Counted from the first letter of the stretch, positions 16,604 to 23,007 are shown. The stretch: DNA of 26,062 bases from Hadesarchaea archaeon DG-33 (GCA_001515185.1 LQHI01000035.1:1-26062); one strand, 5' to 3'. Program-made: numbers and translations. The notes: a model not told the origin generated them from the sequence alone.

Positions 16604-17146
16604 TCAAGGCCTCTCACGGGTTAGTGCGTAATAGGTAATGTCCCCTTCATCATCCACAACCGCCCATAAAATTTTTTTGCGAACGCTATGTGCGAGTCGA
16701 ACCGCGCGCGCGATCTCGGTGGGTGTGAGCTTTACTCCCTCAGGCACCGCGTGTACTAAAAACTTCGAGTGCACCTCGCCCGGCTTCTCGCCCCGCTCGT
16801 AAACGCGGAAGTGTGCCCCGAACTTCAGACCAGTTTTGATGATGTAACCGCGCGAACGAAGGTCTGCGTACACGGGATACTTAAGCATCGCCTCAGGATC
16901 ACCCTCGGTAAATTTAGCCGAGAGATTTTTGAAGTTCAACTGCTTTCGGCCCTCGTCGACCACGCGAATTTTTCCTCCCTCCAGCAGGTAGAGAGCCTCA
17001 ACTGGCGCGAGTTGAAGCTTTCCCCCGCTCAGAGGCTTGCCGTAAGAGCCTCGCTGATAGAGCTGGTTCGCCTGTGCCTCATCCCAGATTATTATCTTTC
17101 CTTTATACAACTGGGCCTCGACAACAGGGATTTCGGCTTCTTCCAT
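16604..17146 (-). CDS. endA: tRNA-splicing endonuclease EndA
   Basis: Cuts bulge-helix-bulge structures in precursor tRNA and rRNA to remove introns. The 180-residue product is the short form that works as a homotetramer. The catalytic triad is readable: Y116 in FRVYERG, H126 in EVHSKFLVH and K157 in VRKKILW, matching the Y115/H125/K156 triad of the Methanocaldococcus jannaschii enzyme. I chose ATG 17146 because GGAGG lies about 8 bases upstream and the family N-terminus begins there. The open frame continues to 17344 but that part is leader. It heads the endA-trpS operon, and the intron-containing tRNA-Trp nearby is one of its expected substrates. Confidence 0.95.
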   Translation of the reverse strand: MEEAEIPVVEAQLYKGKIIIWDEAQANQLYQRGSYGKPLSGGKLQLAPVEALYLLEGGKIRVVDEGRKQLNFKNLSAKFTEGDPEAMLKYPVYADLRSRGYIIKTGLKFGAHFRVYERGEKPGEVHSKFLVHAVPEGVKLTPTEIARAVRLAHSVRKKILWAVVDDEGDITYYALTRERP

Positions 17147-17191
17147 GCCGTCCCCCTCCCACATTACCCGAGTGTGGTTAAGAAGGTTGCT

Positions 17192-17266
17192 TTTGTCGTG
17201 GCTAATCAAGGGTATTAACCTAGTAAATATTCGCCTTTTAAATAACAAGGGTGTTACCACGACAAA
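17192..17266. promoter_or_regulatory. Inverted repeat around the endA promoter
   Basis: A perfect 10-bp inverted repeat, TTTGTCGTGG at 17192-17201 and CCACGACAAA at 17257-17266, brackets a minus-strand TATA-like TTATTTAAAAGG (17234-17245). Inside are two direct copies of CAAGGGT(A/G)TTA at 17207-17217 and 17246-17256, 39 bp apart. The TATA would start the endA-trpS mRNA near 17213 with a leader of about 67 bases. The repeats look like an operator or a looped pair of protein sites. The rest of the gap 17147-17359 holds nothing else I can support. Confidence 0.45.
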
Positions 17267-17359
17267 CAGAGATGTTGATTGACAAACTACTTGCCCCAAT
17301 AAAAAAATGTTTACTGAACCTGCGTGGCTTTTGAAGCGTATCAAACCATCAATTTCAAG

Positions 17360-18829
17360 CTATGCTGCTGCTTTCGCCTCGGCAGAAACTTGAAGTTGCT
17401 CGCCCTCAGCTTCTTTGAGTTTCTGCCAATATCTTAAGTTGTTAACGCACCCTGGATCCGGCATATCGTAATCTCCAAAGTAGCCATAAGCACGAGCGCG
17501 ACACCCACCGCAAACGTAGCGGTACTCGCACTCGCCACAATGTCCTTTTAACCTGCTCCGGTCGCGCAGGTCACGCAACACCTGCGAGGTGCGCCATATC
17601 TCAAGGAAGGGTTTCTCGCGGATGTTGCCAACTTTGATGGGCATGAAAACGCAGGGCAACACATCACCGTTCGATTCAATCGCACAGTAAATGCGCCCAG
17701 CACCGCAGCCCCCTAGGAATTCGGCAAGTAGCCGCGTGTGTTCTCCGAGATTGGCCGAGGTTGCAAAATGTGCGGAGACAAGAGGCCCTCCTTTGACTCC
17801 TTGGGCGTGACTCAAGGCAATGCGGGCGAGCTGGGGGGCAGTCCCCAAAACATCGCAGCCCCCGCTACTAACTAGGTTAGCGTAGCTCTGCTCAAGCAAC
17901 TGCTCGCGTTCATCTGGAGAAATGTCAAGGTTAGCCATTTCTGCCCCCCGCCCAGTTGGGACGAAGTTAAAAATCATTTGACGCTTACACCCAAGCGATA
18001 AGGTTAGCTCATACGTCTCCTGTATCTCGTTTAAATTGAACTTGGTGGCCGTAGTGGCAACGCATGTGTAGAGGCCTGCTTCGACACAGTTTTTTATTCC
18101 ATTAATCGTCCTGTCAAACATCCCCGGAACCCCCCTAAATTCGTCGTGGGTCTTAGCGCTGGCACCATCGAGACTTATCTCTACGTAGATGTCGAGCTTC
18201 TTGAGCCGTTTCGCCACCTCTTTCGTTATGAGCGTGCCGTTTGTCGCTAGAGCCACGTAGATGCCGAGGCTCCGCGCATACGCCGCCAGCTCGTAAAAAT
18301 CGGGACGCATAAGTGGCTCACCTCCCGAAAATGCTAGCGCTACCACATCTGCGTCCGCAAGTTCCTTGATTAAACGTTTGGCCTCTTCGGTGGTGAGCTC
18401 ATCTGGCAGCGGACGATCGGCTCGCTGGTAACAGTGCTTGCAATTGAGGTTACATGCATGAGTAAAATCCCAAACCACAAGGAAAGGCGCCCCTAGCTGC
18501 TGAGGCTGAGTAATGCCGTGCTCGGCTATGCCACGCACGATGCTCGCAAGCCCGCGCCGGGTGACATGGCTATTAAAAAAATTTCTCATCTCGCGCTTAG
18601 AGGTCCGGAACAGTACGCGTCCGATGTCGATTATACCCCCGATCACAAAGCTGTACATGCGACAGCTCAGACAGGCCTTGACATTAACCCCAGCGTACCT
18701 GGCAAGTGCTATCCGGAGCCTGCGATCGTTACATTTTGGACATCGCGCGATGGAGCGGGTCAGCACTACGCGCGAGATAGGGTTACCAATAGCAGATTTT
18801 AAGACGCCGAGTGTGGAGAACATCGCCAT
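17360..18829 (-). CDS. Radical SAM/SPASM protein with N-terminal zinc ribbon
   Basis: 489 residues. The N-terminus has a C30-PK-C33 ... C53-LS-C56 zinc-ribbon pattern. The radical SAM motif is C126-NLN-C130-KH-C133 with LAFSGGEPLMRPDF and LATNGTLIT. The C-terminal SPASM region binds extra iron-sulfur clusters: HCGECEYRYVCGGCRARAYGYFGDYDMPDPGC. This tail resembles the AhbC/AhbD/NirJ heme-pathway branch and peptide-modifying SPASM enzymes, so function cannot be read from sequence alone. The ATG at 18829 follows GGTGA by 4 bases. It has its own strong promoter and lies 213 bp upstream of endA on the same strand. Confidence 0.85.
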   Translation of the reverse strand: MAMFSTLGVLKSAIGNPISRVVLTRSIARCPKCNDRRLRIALARYAGVNVKACLSCRMYSFVIGGIIDIGRVLFRTSKREMRNFFNSHVTRRGLASIVRGIAEHGITQPQQLGAPFLVVWDFTHACNLNCKHCYQRADRPLPDELTTEEAKRLIKELADADVVALAFSGGEPLMRPDFYELAAYARSLGIYVALATNGTLITKEVAKRLKKLDIYVEISLDGASAKTHDEFRGVPGMFDRTINGIKNCVEAGLYTCVATTATKFNLNEIQETYELTLSLGCKRQMIFNFVPTGRGAEMANLDISPDEREQLLEQSYANLVSSGGCDVLGTAPQLARIALSHAQGVKGGPLVSAHFATSANLGEHTRLLAEFLGGCGAGRIYCAIESNGDVLPCVFMPIKVGNIREKPFLEIWRTSQVLRDLRDRSRLKGHCGECEYRYVCGGCRARAYGYFGDYDMPDPGCVNNLRYWQKLKEAEGEQLQVSAEAKAAA

Positions 18830-18875
18830 AAGTTCACCACATGCTTTCTATTGGTTCTCATCACCAAAAAGATTA

Positions 18876-18890
18876 CCTTTTATATATAGA
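18876..18890 (-). promoter_or_regulatory. TATA box of the zinc-ribbon radical SAM gene
   Basis: On the minus strand TCTATATATAAAAGG is the clearest archaeal TATA box in the window. Transcription should begin near 18858, giving a leader of about 30 bases before the ATG at 18829 with its GGTGA ribosome site. Confidence 0.7.
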
Positions 18891-19095
18891 GCTACATATT
18901 AATTGTTGAAGGCCGTAAATATAATTAACACGGGCTCGCGCTAATACCGGGCGGCGTAGCTGAGACAATGACGAGAACTTAAAGCTGAGGCAATGAATCT
19001 TTTTGCCAAAGACGAATCACCTCCAACGTAGTCGGTGCGGCTGCCCGCCTGGTATTACGGATTTTTTCGATAGTCATGTGTTTCAAAAGAATTAG
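18891..19095. other. Intergenic stretch with a 14-bp direct repeat
   Basis: No gene that I trust. AGCTGAG(A/G)CAATGA occurs at 18958-18971 and 18983-18996. Each copy has a CTGA followed by 4 bases and ATGA, recalling D'/C' box pairs, but no full box C/D order can be built. On the minus strand a perfect GGAGGTGA (19025-19018) precedes a TTG-started 22-codon frame (19009-18941), which is described under findings. Confidence 0.3.
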
Positions 19096-19227
19096 TGGGG
19101 TCGCCAGGATTTGAACCCGGATTTGCAGGTCTCTCTAGCACAGCTCCAATAGGTCATCATCCTTTCGTCAGCAGACCCACAATTGCCACTGGAGCCTGCC
19201 GTGCTAGCCAAGTTACACTACGACCCC
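19096..19227 (-). tRNA. tRNA-Trp (CCA anticodon) with a 58-nt intron
   Basis: Acceptor stem GGGGTCG/CGACCCC, D stem GTGT/GCAC with GG in the loop, anticodon stem GCAGG/CCTGC, T arm CCGGG-TTCAAAT-CCTGG, discriminator A, no encoded CCA. The anticodon loop is CTCCAG then A38, giving anticodon CCA, and a 58-nt intron (19188-19131) sits at the canonical 37/38 site. The mature tRNA is 74 nt. The intron ends can form a relaxed bulge-helix-bulge: GGCA pairs with TGCT inside, and CTC of the loop pairs with GAG before the 3' site. The intron carries box C/D motifs, listed separately. Confidence 0.93.
19131..19188 (-). ncRNA. Box C/D guide motifs in the tRNA-Trp intron
   Basis: Within the intron, CTGA (19171-19168) and a perfect ATGATGA (19160-19154) form a D'/C' pair with a 7-nt spacer. 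The 9 bases before CTGA, GTGGGTCTG, pair with residues 35-43 of the spliced tRNA, counting two G-U pairs. By the rule that the fifth base from the D box marks the target, C39 would be 2'-O-methylated. Known euryarchaeal tRNA-Trp introns guide methylation at 34 and 39. The second guide is less clear: TTGGAG can pair with the anticodon, but I find no good D box after it. Confidence 0.65.
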
Positions 19228-19245
19228 ACGAGCTAACATCGCCCG

Positions 19246-19260
19246 CCTGAAAATAAAAGC
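19246..19260 (-). promoter_or_regulatory. TATA box of tRNA-Trp
   Basis: On the minus strand GCTTTTATTTTCAGG is centred about 26 bp before the first base of the tRNA (19227), the expected distance for an archaeal TATA box. Confidence 0.6.
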
Positions 19261-19304
19261 TTACTCCGACACCCCGCTGGCCCGTATGCGAAGCGCATGA
19301 TGAA

Positions 19305-19318
19305 GATTATTTATAACT
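19305..19318 (+). promoter_or_regulatory. TATA box of the gene pair at 19347-20205
   Basis: ATTATTTATAACTT is centred about 34 bp before the ATG at 19347. Transcription would start near 19338, so the mRNA would have almost no leader. This agrees with the lack of a clear ribosome site there. Confidence 0.5.
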
Positions 19319-19346
19319 TTGGGTTTTTGGTTTAGGCTCCAGCTGG

Positions 19347-19811
19347 ATGCTGGGTTTAATAGGAAAGCCATCGAACATCAAGCGGTGGTCGAACTTGCAC
19401 GTAAGCGTGGGCATCAACTATATCTCCGCCGAGCGCTTTTGGGAGCGGGGCAAACCCGCCCCAGCCGGAATGCGCGTCTCGACCAACGTCAACATCGTCG
19501 GCGTAGAGACCAAGGATGAAAAGTTGGTGGCGCCTTTCGTCGTGACGATTAGCTACACTCCGTCGATAGCGCAGATAAGCTTGAAGGGGCAGGCGATTTT
19601 ATCTGGAACCCCAGAGGAGCTTGAAAAAATTCAAAAAGATTACAAAACGCAGCGCTCTCCGCCTCCTGCGCTTCTCCAAACCATAACGAACATATCACTG
19701 GTCGAGGCCACGGTGCTTTCCCGCTCGCTCAACATCCCCCCGCCAATCCCGCTTCCGGGCCTACAGAAACCACCTAAGCCCGACAAGGAGCGCCCCAGCT
19801 ATGTCGGCTAA
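19347..19811 (+). CDS. Conserved archaeal protein, possibly SecB-like
   Basis: 154 residues, soluble. The order of features is a beta-rich part (MRVSTNVNIVGVETKDEKLVAPFVVTISYTPSIAQISLKGQAILSG), then SGTPEELEKIQKDYK and a helix, and a closing LLQTITNISLVEATVLSRSLNIPPPIPLPG. This layout, with strands carrying an F-x-Y-x-P-x-I pattern and a final helix before a proline-rich end, recalls SecB-type chaperone folds. I cannot confirm that from sequence by eye. The ATG at 19347 fits a leaderless start. It overlaps the next gene by 11 bases, so the two are probably translated together. Confidence 0.75.
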   Translation: MLGLIGKPSNIKRWSNLHVSVGINYISAERFWERGKPAPAGMRVSTNVNIVGVETKDEKLVAPFVVTISYTPSIAQISLKGQAILSGTPEELEKIQKDYKTQRSPPPALLQTITNISLVEATVLSRSLNIPPPIPLPGLQKPPKPDKERPSYVG

Positions 19812-20205
19812 GATCGCTTATGCCCCACCCCCTGTTCCTGAGCCGTCAAAACAATTTGCGGTCATGCTGATCGGGATAGTGTTGGTCGTTGTTGGGGCTA
19901 TTCTTATCAACCAAGGGATGAATGTTGTGGGGACTTCCAGCACTTTGATCGTCGGGATAGGGCTCCTAGCGGCCGGTGCTCTCTTGGTCTTTGCTGGGGC
20001 GAGCCGCGTGTGGCCAAGGAAGTCAGCCATCAACATCGGCATCTTCATCGTGGGAATCCTAATCCTCGTGGCCAGCGGAACCCAACTCGCCGTCGACTGG
20101 GGGACGGCCGCTTACGGGATGATCCTGACCATTGTGGGCATCGCCCTGATTGTCATTGGAGTCCAGATCGTGAGACAGAGCTGGAAAAAGTACGTGGAAC
20201 GATAG
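19801..20205 (+). CDS. Four-helix membrane protein
   Basis: 134 residues. A short proline-rich cytoplasmic start is followed by four hydrophobic segments (about 19-38, 47-67, 75-92, 100-122) and a basic end (RQSWKKYVER). Segments 1-2 and 3-4 look alike (IGIVLVVVGAILI / IVGIALIVIGVQI), suggesting an internal duplication. I do not recognise a family. It is coupled by overlap to the preceding conserved protein. Confidence 0.75.
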   Translation: MSAKIAYAPPPVPEPSKQFAVMLIGIVLVVVGAILINQGMNVVGTSSTLIVGIGLLAAGALLVFAGASRVWPRKSAINIGIFIVGILILVASGTQLAVDWGTAAYGMILTIVGIALIVIGVQIVRQSWKKYVER

Positions 20206-20237
20206 GTAGCGGGCCGGACGGGAATGGAATCCGAATG

Positions 20238-20271
20238 AGTTTGGGCCCAGCGTGAAAAAATGCGACTTTTA
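20238..20271 (+). repeat. Intergenic repeat, copy 1
   Basis: A 34-base element, AGTTTGGGCCCAG then CGTG and a 17-base stretch AAAAAATGCGACTTTTA, that recurs at 22917-22951. The 17-base part is identical in both. It lies downstream of the four-helix protein and upstream of the prenyltransferase. The two copies bracket the whole lipid-kinase block. Confidence 0.7.
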
Positions 20272-20320
20272 TCTCTCCTTATCACTTTAACTCTTCATTC
20301 CCACTTCGTAAAATCAAAAC

Positions 20321-20328
20321 CTTATTAT
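20321..20328 (+). promoter_or_regulatory. TATA box of the UbiA gene
   Basis: CTTATTAT is centred about 28 bp before the ATG at 20353, so transcription would begin at or just before that codon. This supports a leaderless start at 20353 over the earlier ATG at 20260. Confidence 0.5.
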
Positions 20329-20352
20329 CGAAAAATACTGATACTTTTCCGC

Positions 20353-21222
20353 ATGAAACGCTTTAAAGCGCTCTGGGATTTGATGCGGCTTGAGCATGGG
20401 GTCATGATCCTTGTCGCTATCCTAGTCGGTTCCCTCATCGCAAATCGTGGCGCCCTTCCCGATACATTCAAACTAATTTTCTCTTTTCTCACCGCATTGT
20501 TTCTTGAGGCGAGTACCTTCGCTCTAAATGATTACTTTGATCTGGAGATTGATAAGAAAAACAGGAGAAATGACAGACCTTTGGTTCGGGGGGATATCCA
20601 ACCACGCACCGCACTCATCCTCTTTTTCCTTCTGTTTCCTCTCGGAATAATCTCTTCATTTCTCGTCAATCTACCGTGCTTTCTCATCGCGCTGATAACG
20701 GCGGTGTTTGCGATAGCGTACGATGTTAAAATTAAGAAGATAAAACCCATCGGTAACTTCTACATTGCCTATATAATGGCGGTACCGTTTCTCTTTGGCG
20801 CAGCCGCCGTTTCTCCCAACCTTCCCCCTATCATATGGCTTTTGGCATCTATTGCATTCTTTGCAGGTGTGGGGCGGGAGATAATGAAGGATGTTATGGA
20901 TATGGCCGGCGATCGGGCGCAGGGTGTTCGATCGTTTCCCATGTACATCGGCGAAAGAAACGCCTATAGGGTTGCCGCTGTTTTCTACATTATCGCCGTT
21001 ATAATGAGCCTCATTCCATTCTTTTTACTGAAAGATACCGCCTACTATGGAAATATGGTCTATCTCGCTCTCGTTGGGGTGACCGATATCCTGTTTCTTA
21101 TCACGGCCGCAACTCTTCTGGTAAAAAGCAGCCCCCCCACCGCGCTCTTTAGAAAGACAACTCTTGTCGCTATAGTGTTCGGTCTTCTCGCCTTCCTCCA
21201 AGGCGCATTCTTGCAGGGGTGA
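20353..21222 (+). CDS. UbiA-family prenyltransferase (DGGGP synthase-like)
   Basis: 289 residues with about eight membrane helices. The two aspartate motifs that hold Mg-diphosphate are clear: N59-D60-YF-D63-LEI-D67 with RNDRPLVRGDI after it, and R175-E176-IMK-D180-VM-D183-MAG-D187. In archaea this family includes digeranylgeranylglyceryl phosphate synthase, which adds the second geranylgeranyl chain in ether-lipid synthesis, and quinone prenyltransferases. DGGGP synthase is the likelier reading, but the second motif alone does not decide it. The ATG at 20353 fits the TATA box; the frame is open from 20260. The next gene starts 3 bases after its stop. Confidence 0.88.
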   Translation: MKRFKALWDLMRLEHGVMILVAILVGSLIANRGALPDTFKLIFSFLTALFLEASTFALNDYFDLEIDKKNRRNDRPLVRGDIQPRTALILFFLLFPLGIISSFLVNLPCFLIALITAVFAIAYDVKIKKIKPIGNFYIAYIMAVPFLFGAAAVSPNLPPIIWLLASIAFFAGVGREIMKDVMDMAGDRAQGVRSFPMYIGERNAYRVAAVFYIIAVIMSLIPFFLLKDTAYYGNMVYLALVGVTDILFLITAATLLVKSSPPTALFRKTTLVAIVFGLLAFLQGAFLQG

Positions 21223-21225
21223 AAG

Positions 21226-21891
21226 ATGGTAACAAACGATATTCTTGGCGTATCCTTTGTCTATATCTATGTGGCTCTTTTGCTTGTTGTCACGGAGAAG
21301 GTTTTGAAGCGGTACCCAGTGATAAGCAGAAAAATACTCCACATTATGGTGGGAAATATCGTTTTTATTCTCCCCCTATTCCAAACAAGAGAGGTAATGG
21401 CGTTTGTTGCTGCAGCCCCCTTTATTGTTCTAACCTTTCTCATCAGCCCTTATTCCCCCATTAAAGGTTTGAGCAAAGCGTCCCAAGCCGGTCATGGGCT
21501 CGGCCTCGTCTATTATGCCATATCATGGACAATCTTGGCATACCTTTTCTTTGACCGTTTGTGGATTGTGGGAGTTGGCATATTGGCCATGTCGTATGGT
21601 GATGGGTTTGCATCAATCTTAGGGGCACGTTTTGGTAAACACACGTACCAAGTGTTTCATGACAAGAAAAGTATTGAAGGATCAACGATAATGTTCCTGA
21701 CTACGCTCCCCCTTTTGGTTATCAACTTTCTTTTCTACTCAAGACCGTTAACTGTTTACATCATTACCGCTCTTTTCTTCGTTTCACTTCTCGCGACCGT
21801 TGTTGAGGGGCTTACTCCGAAAGGACTCGATAACCTCACGGTACCGTTGCTCGCCTCGTTTGCATTTTGGTACCTAGCACCGGGAATTTAA
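21226..21891 (+). CDS. Polyprenol/phytol/dolichol kinase-like membrane protein
   Basis: 221 residues with about six membrane helices. It carries the signatures of the CTP-dependent dolichol/phytol kinase family, related to phosphatidate cytidylyltransferase: SRKILHIMVGN (34-44), GDGFASILGARFGKH (125-139) and KKSIEGS (147-153). The family phosphorylates long-chain isoprenoid alcohols. In an archaeon the substrate could be geranylgeraniol or dolichol. GGGGTGA lies just upstream, inside the end of the prenyltransferase gene. Its place between a prenyltransferase and a soluble kinase suggests use of recovered prenols. Confidence 0.85.
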   Translation: MVTNDILGVSFVYIYVALLLVVTEKVLKRYPVISRKILHIMVGNIVFILPLFQTREVMAFVAAAPFIVLTFLISPYSPIKGLSKASQAGHGLGLVYYAISWTILAYLFFDRLWIVGVGILAMSYGDGFASILGARFGKHTYQVFHDKKSIEGSTIMFLTTLPLLVINFLFYSRPLTVYIITALFFVSLLATVVEGLTPKGLDNLTVPLLASFAFWYLAPGI

Positions 21892-21904
21892 ACATGGTGT
21901 AATC

Positions 21905-22519
21905 ATGCGCCTCATCATTGTCGACGGTTTAGACGCAGCTGGAAAGGATACCCATGCAGGAATAATAAAAATGAAACATGAGCGGAGGGGGGAGAGGGTA
22001 CTTATTCGTTCACATCCTGAAGATGACAACTTGTTCGGCAGAATAGCAAAACAGGCACTCTTCGGGACAGGCAAAAAAAACAAGGGCAAGGCATCACTAT
22101 TCTACGCTTTGGACGTGATACGCTCTCTGCTGCGGTATTACAAGAGTGACGAGTACGATACGTTGATCATCGTGCGGTATCTTATGGGAACAGCATATCT
22201 CCCGTTTCCGGTTGCTAAATTTGCCTATCAATTTTTCAAAACTTTACTCCCAACCCCCGAGTACATGTTCTTTCTCGATGTTTCTCCCGATGAGGCGTTG
22301 AGGCGAATCCAAAAGCGAAGGGCGTACGAGATGTTTGAAACCCGAGAAGAGCTGGTAAAGGTGAGAAAAAAAGCTCTCGCTCTTGCACAAGAGGGATGGC
22401 ATATCATCAATACGGATCGACCTAAGCAAACGGTTGCCGCTGAGATCGCCCGAATTCAGGGAGACCCTGCAAAAGTCCATCTGGACCGAAGAAGAACACA
22501 TCTCACGTCACCTAGTTAG
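21905..22519 (+). CDS. Thymidylate-kinase-like P-loop kinase
   Basis: 204 residues. The Walker A loop is G8-LDAAG-K14-D-T16. A later VRYLMGTAYLP sits where thymidylate kinases have DR(Y/F)xxSxxAYQ, and a basic lid-like segment RRAYEMFETREELVKVR follows. The altered DRY region and the residues after the P-loop (DTHAG) suggest a substrate other than dTMP. The ATG at 21905 has GGTG 6 bases upstream and lies 13 bases after the kinase-like membrane protein. It could phosphorylate a monophosphate made by that neighbour, or be an ordinary nucleotide kinase. Confidence 0.8.
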   Translation: MRLIIVDGLDAAGKDTHAGIIKMKHERRGERVLIRSHPEDDNLFGRIAKQALFGTGKKNKGKASLFYALDVIRSLLRYYKSDEYDTLIIVRYLMGTAYLPFPVAKFAYQFFKTLLPTPEYMFFLDVSPDEALRRIQKRRAYEMFETREELVKVRKKALALAQEGWHIINTDRPKQTVAAEIARIQGDPAKVHLDRRRTHLTSPS

Positions 22520-22570
22520 GACTAAAAGTTCGCAAACCACTTATTTTGACTTTTTGATCTTGATTTGGGT

Positions 22571-22597
22571 CTTGGCTGATTATTAGCAGAAGCCAAG
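22571..22597 (+). terminator. Hairpin between the kinase gene and the small membrane proteins
   Basis: CTTGGCT at 22571-22577 and AGCCAAG at 22591-22597 form a perfect 7-bp stem with a 13-base loop. There is no T-run after it, so it may be a weak terminator, a processing site or a leader hairpin for the two small genes downstream. The rest of 22520-22622 holds nothing I can name. Confidence 0.35.
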
Positions 22598-22622
22598 TTA
22601 AACAGCCAAAAAAGGCGGGAAA

Positions 22623-22775
22623 ATGATAGTAGAAATCGTGACTGCGCTCCTCCTCGTGGGCGTGTTGGGTTATGTGGTCTACTGGAAAAGAGAGCAAACG
22701 AAGTGGGCTAGGATACATGAGAAGCAGGTGACGACGTTAAAATGGTTGAAAAAAGAAATTTGGCAGGGGAAATAA
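22623..22775 (+). CDS. Small single-helix membrane protein 1 (50 residues)
   Basis: ATG at 22623 after GGCGGG. MIVEIVTALLLVGVLGYVVYWKRE is one membrane helix with an external N-terminus, followed by a basic, tryptophan-bearing cytoplasmic tail ending WLKKEIWQGK. It shares its length plan and MIVE ... GY start with the next gene, which begins 1 base after its stop. Function unknown. Codon use looks coding, and both the ribosome site and the paralogous neighbour argue that it is real. Confidence 0.7.
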   Translation: MIVEIVTALLLVGVLGYVVYWKREQTKWARIHEKQVTTLKWLKKEIWQGK

Positions 22776-22776
22776 A

Positions 22777-22914
22777 TTGATAGTCGAACTCGGAGTTGGC
22801 GTGCTTGCGGTAGGGGCCGCAGGTTACGCTCTCTGGATGCTGCGCCAGCGGAAGGCGATGCTGCGCAGGCACGTGCTGCGGCAACGGGAGGTAAGGAAGT
22901 ACATAGAAAAATAG
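22777..22914 (+). CDS. Small single-helix membrane protein 2 (45 residues)
   Basis: TTG at 22777 with AGGGG about 7 bases upstream, inside the end of the previous gene. MIVELGVGVLAVGAAGYALWMLRQ is one membrane helix. The tail is arginine-rich (RQRKAMLRRHVLRQREVRKYIEK). It resembles protein 1 in the MIVE start, helix length and G-Y-x-x-(Y/W) end of the helix, so the pair looks like a tandem duplication. Function unknown; small basic-tailed proteins like this often bind other membrane proteins or RNA, but nothing here shows which. Confidence 0.7.
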   Translation: MIVELGVGVLAVGAAGYALWMLRQRKAMLRRHVLRQREVRKYIEK

Positions 22915-22916
22915 TA

Positions 22917-22951
22917 AGTTTGAACCCAGAGCGCAAAAAATGCGACTTTTA
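22917..22951 (+). repeat. Intergenic repeat, copy 2
   Basis: 35 bases matching 20238-20271 with about six differences, including one inserted base; AAAAAATGCGACTTTTA is identical. It starts 2 bases after the stop of small membrane protein 2. Confidence 0.7.
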
Positions 22952-22965
22952 CTGAATATGGTTCT

Positions 22966-22980
22966 GTAAACTTATATGCC
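22966..22980 (+). promoter_or_regulatory. TATA box of the RiPP radical SAM gene
   Basis: GTAAACTTATATGCC holds a good TATA core (CTTATATG, about 22971-22978), placing the transcript start near 23000, 8 bases before the ATG at 23008. No ribosome site precedes that ATG, which fits a nearly leaderless mRNA. Confidence 0.55.
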
Positions 22981-23007
22981 GCGCCTGCGTCATGGATAAA
23001 AGATAGC

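Noticed and set aside
17147..17344. Longer N-terminus for EndA
   Set aside because: That part holds the promoter repeats, while ATG 17146 has a proper ribosome site and the family start.
19011..19025. GAATCACCTCC resembling the 3' end of 16S rRNA
   Set aside because: Only about ten bases match and no rRNA sequence surrounds it; it is better read as a ribosome site on the minus strand.
20260..20352. Longer N-terminus for the UbiA protein from the ATG at 20260
   Set aside because: The extra 31 residues lie over an intergenic repeat and a TATA box and do not look like the family start.
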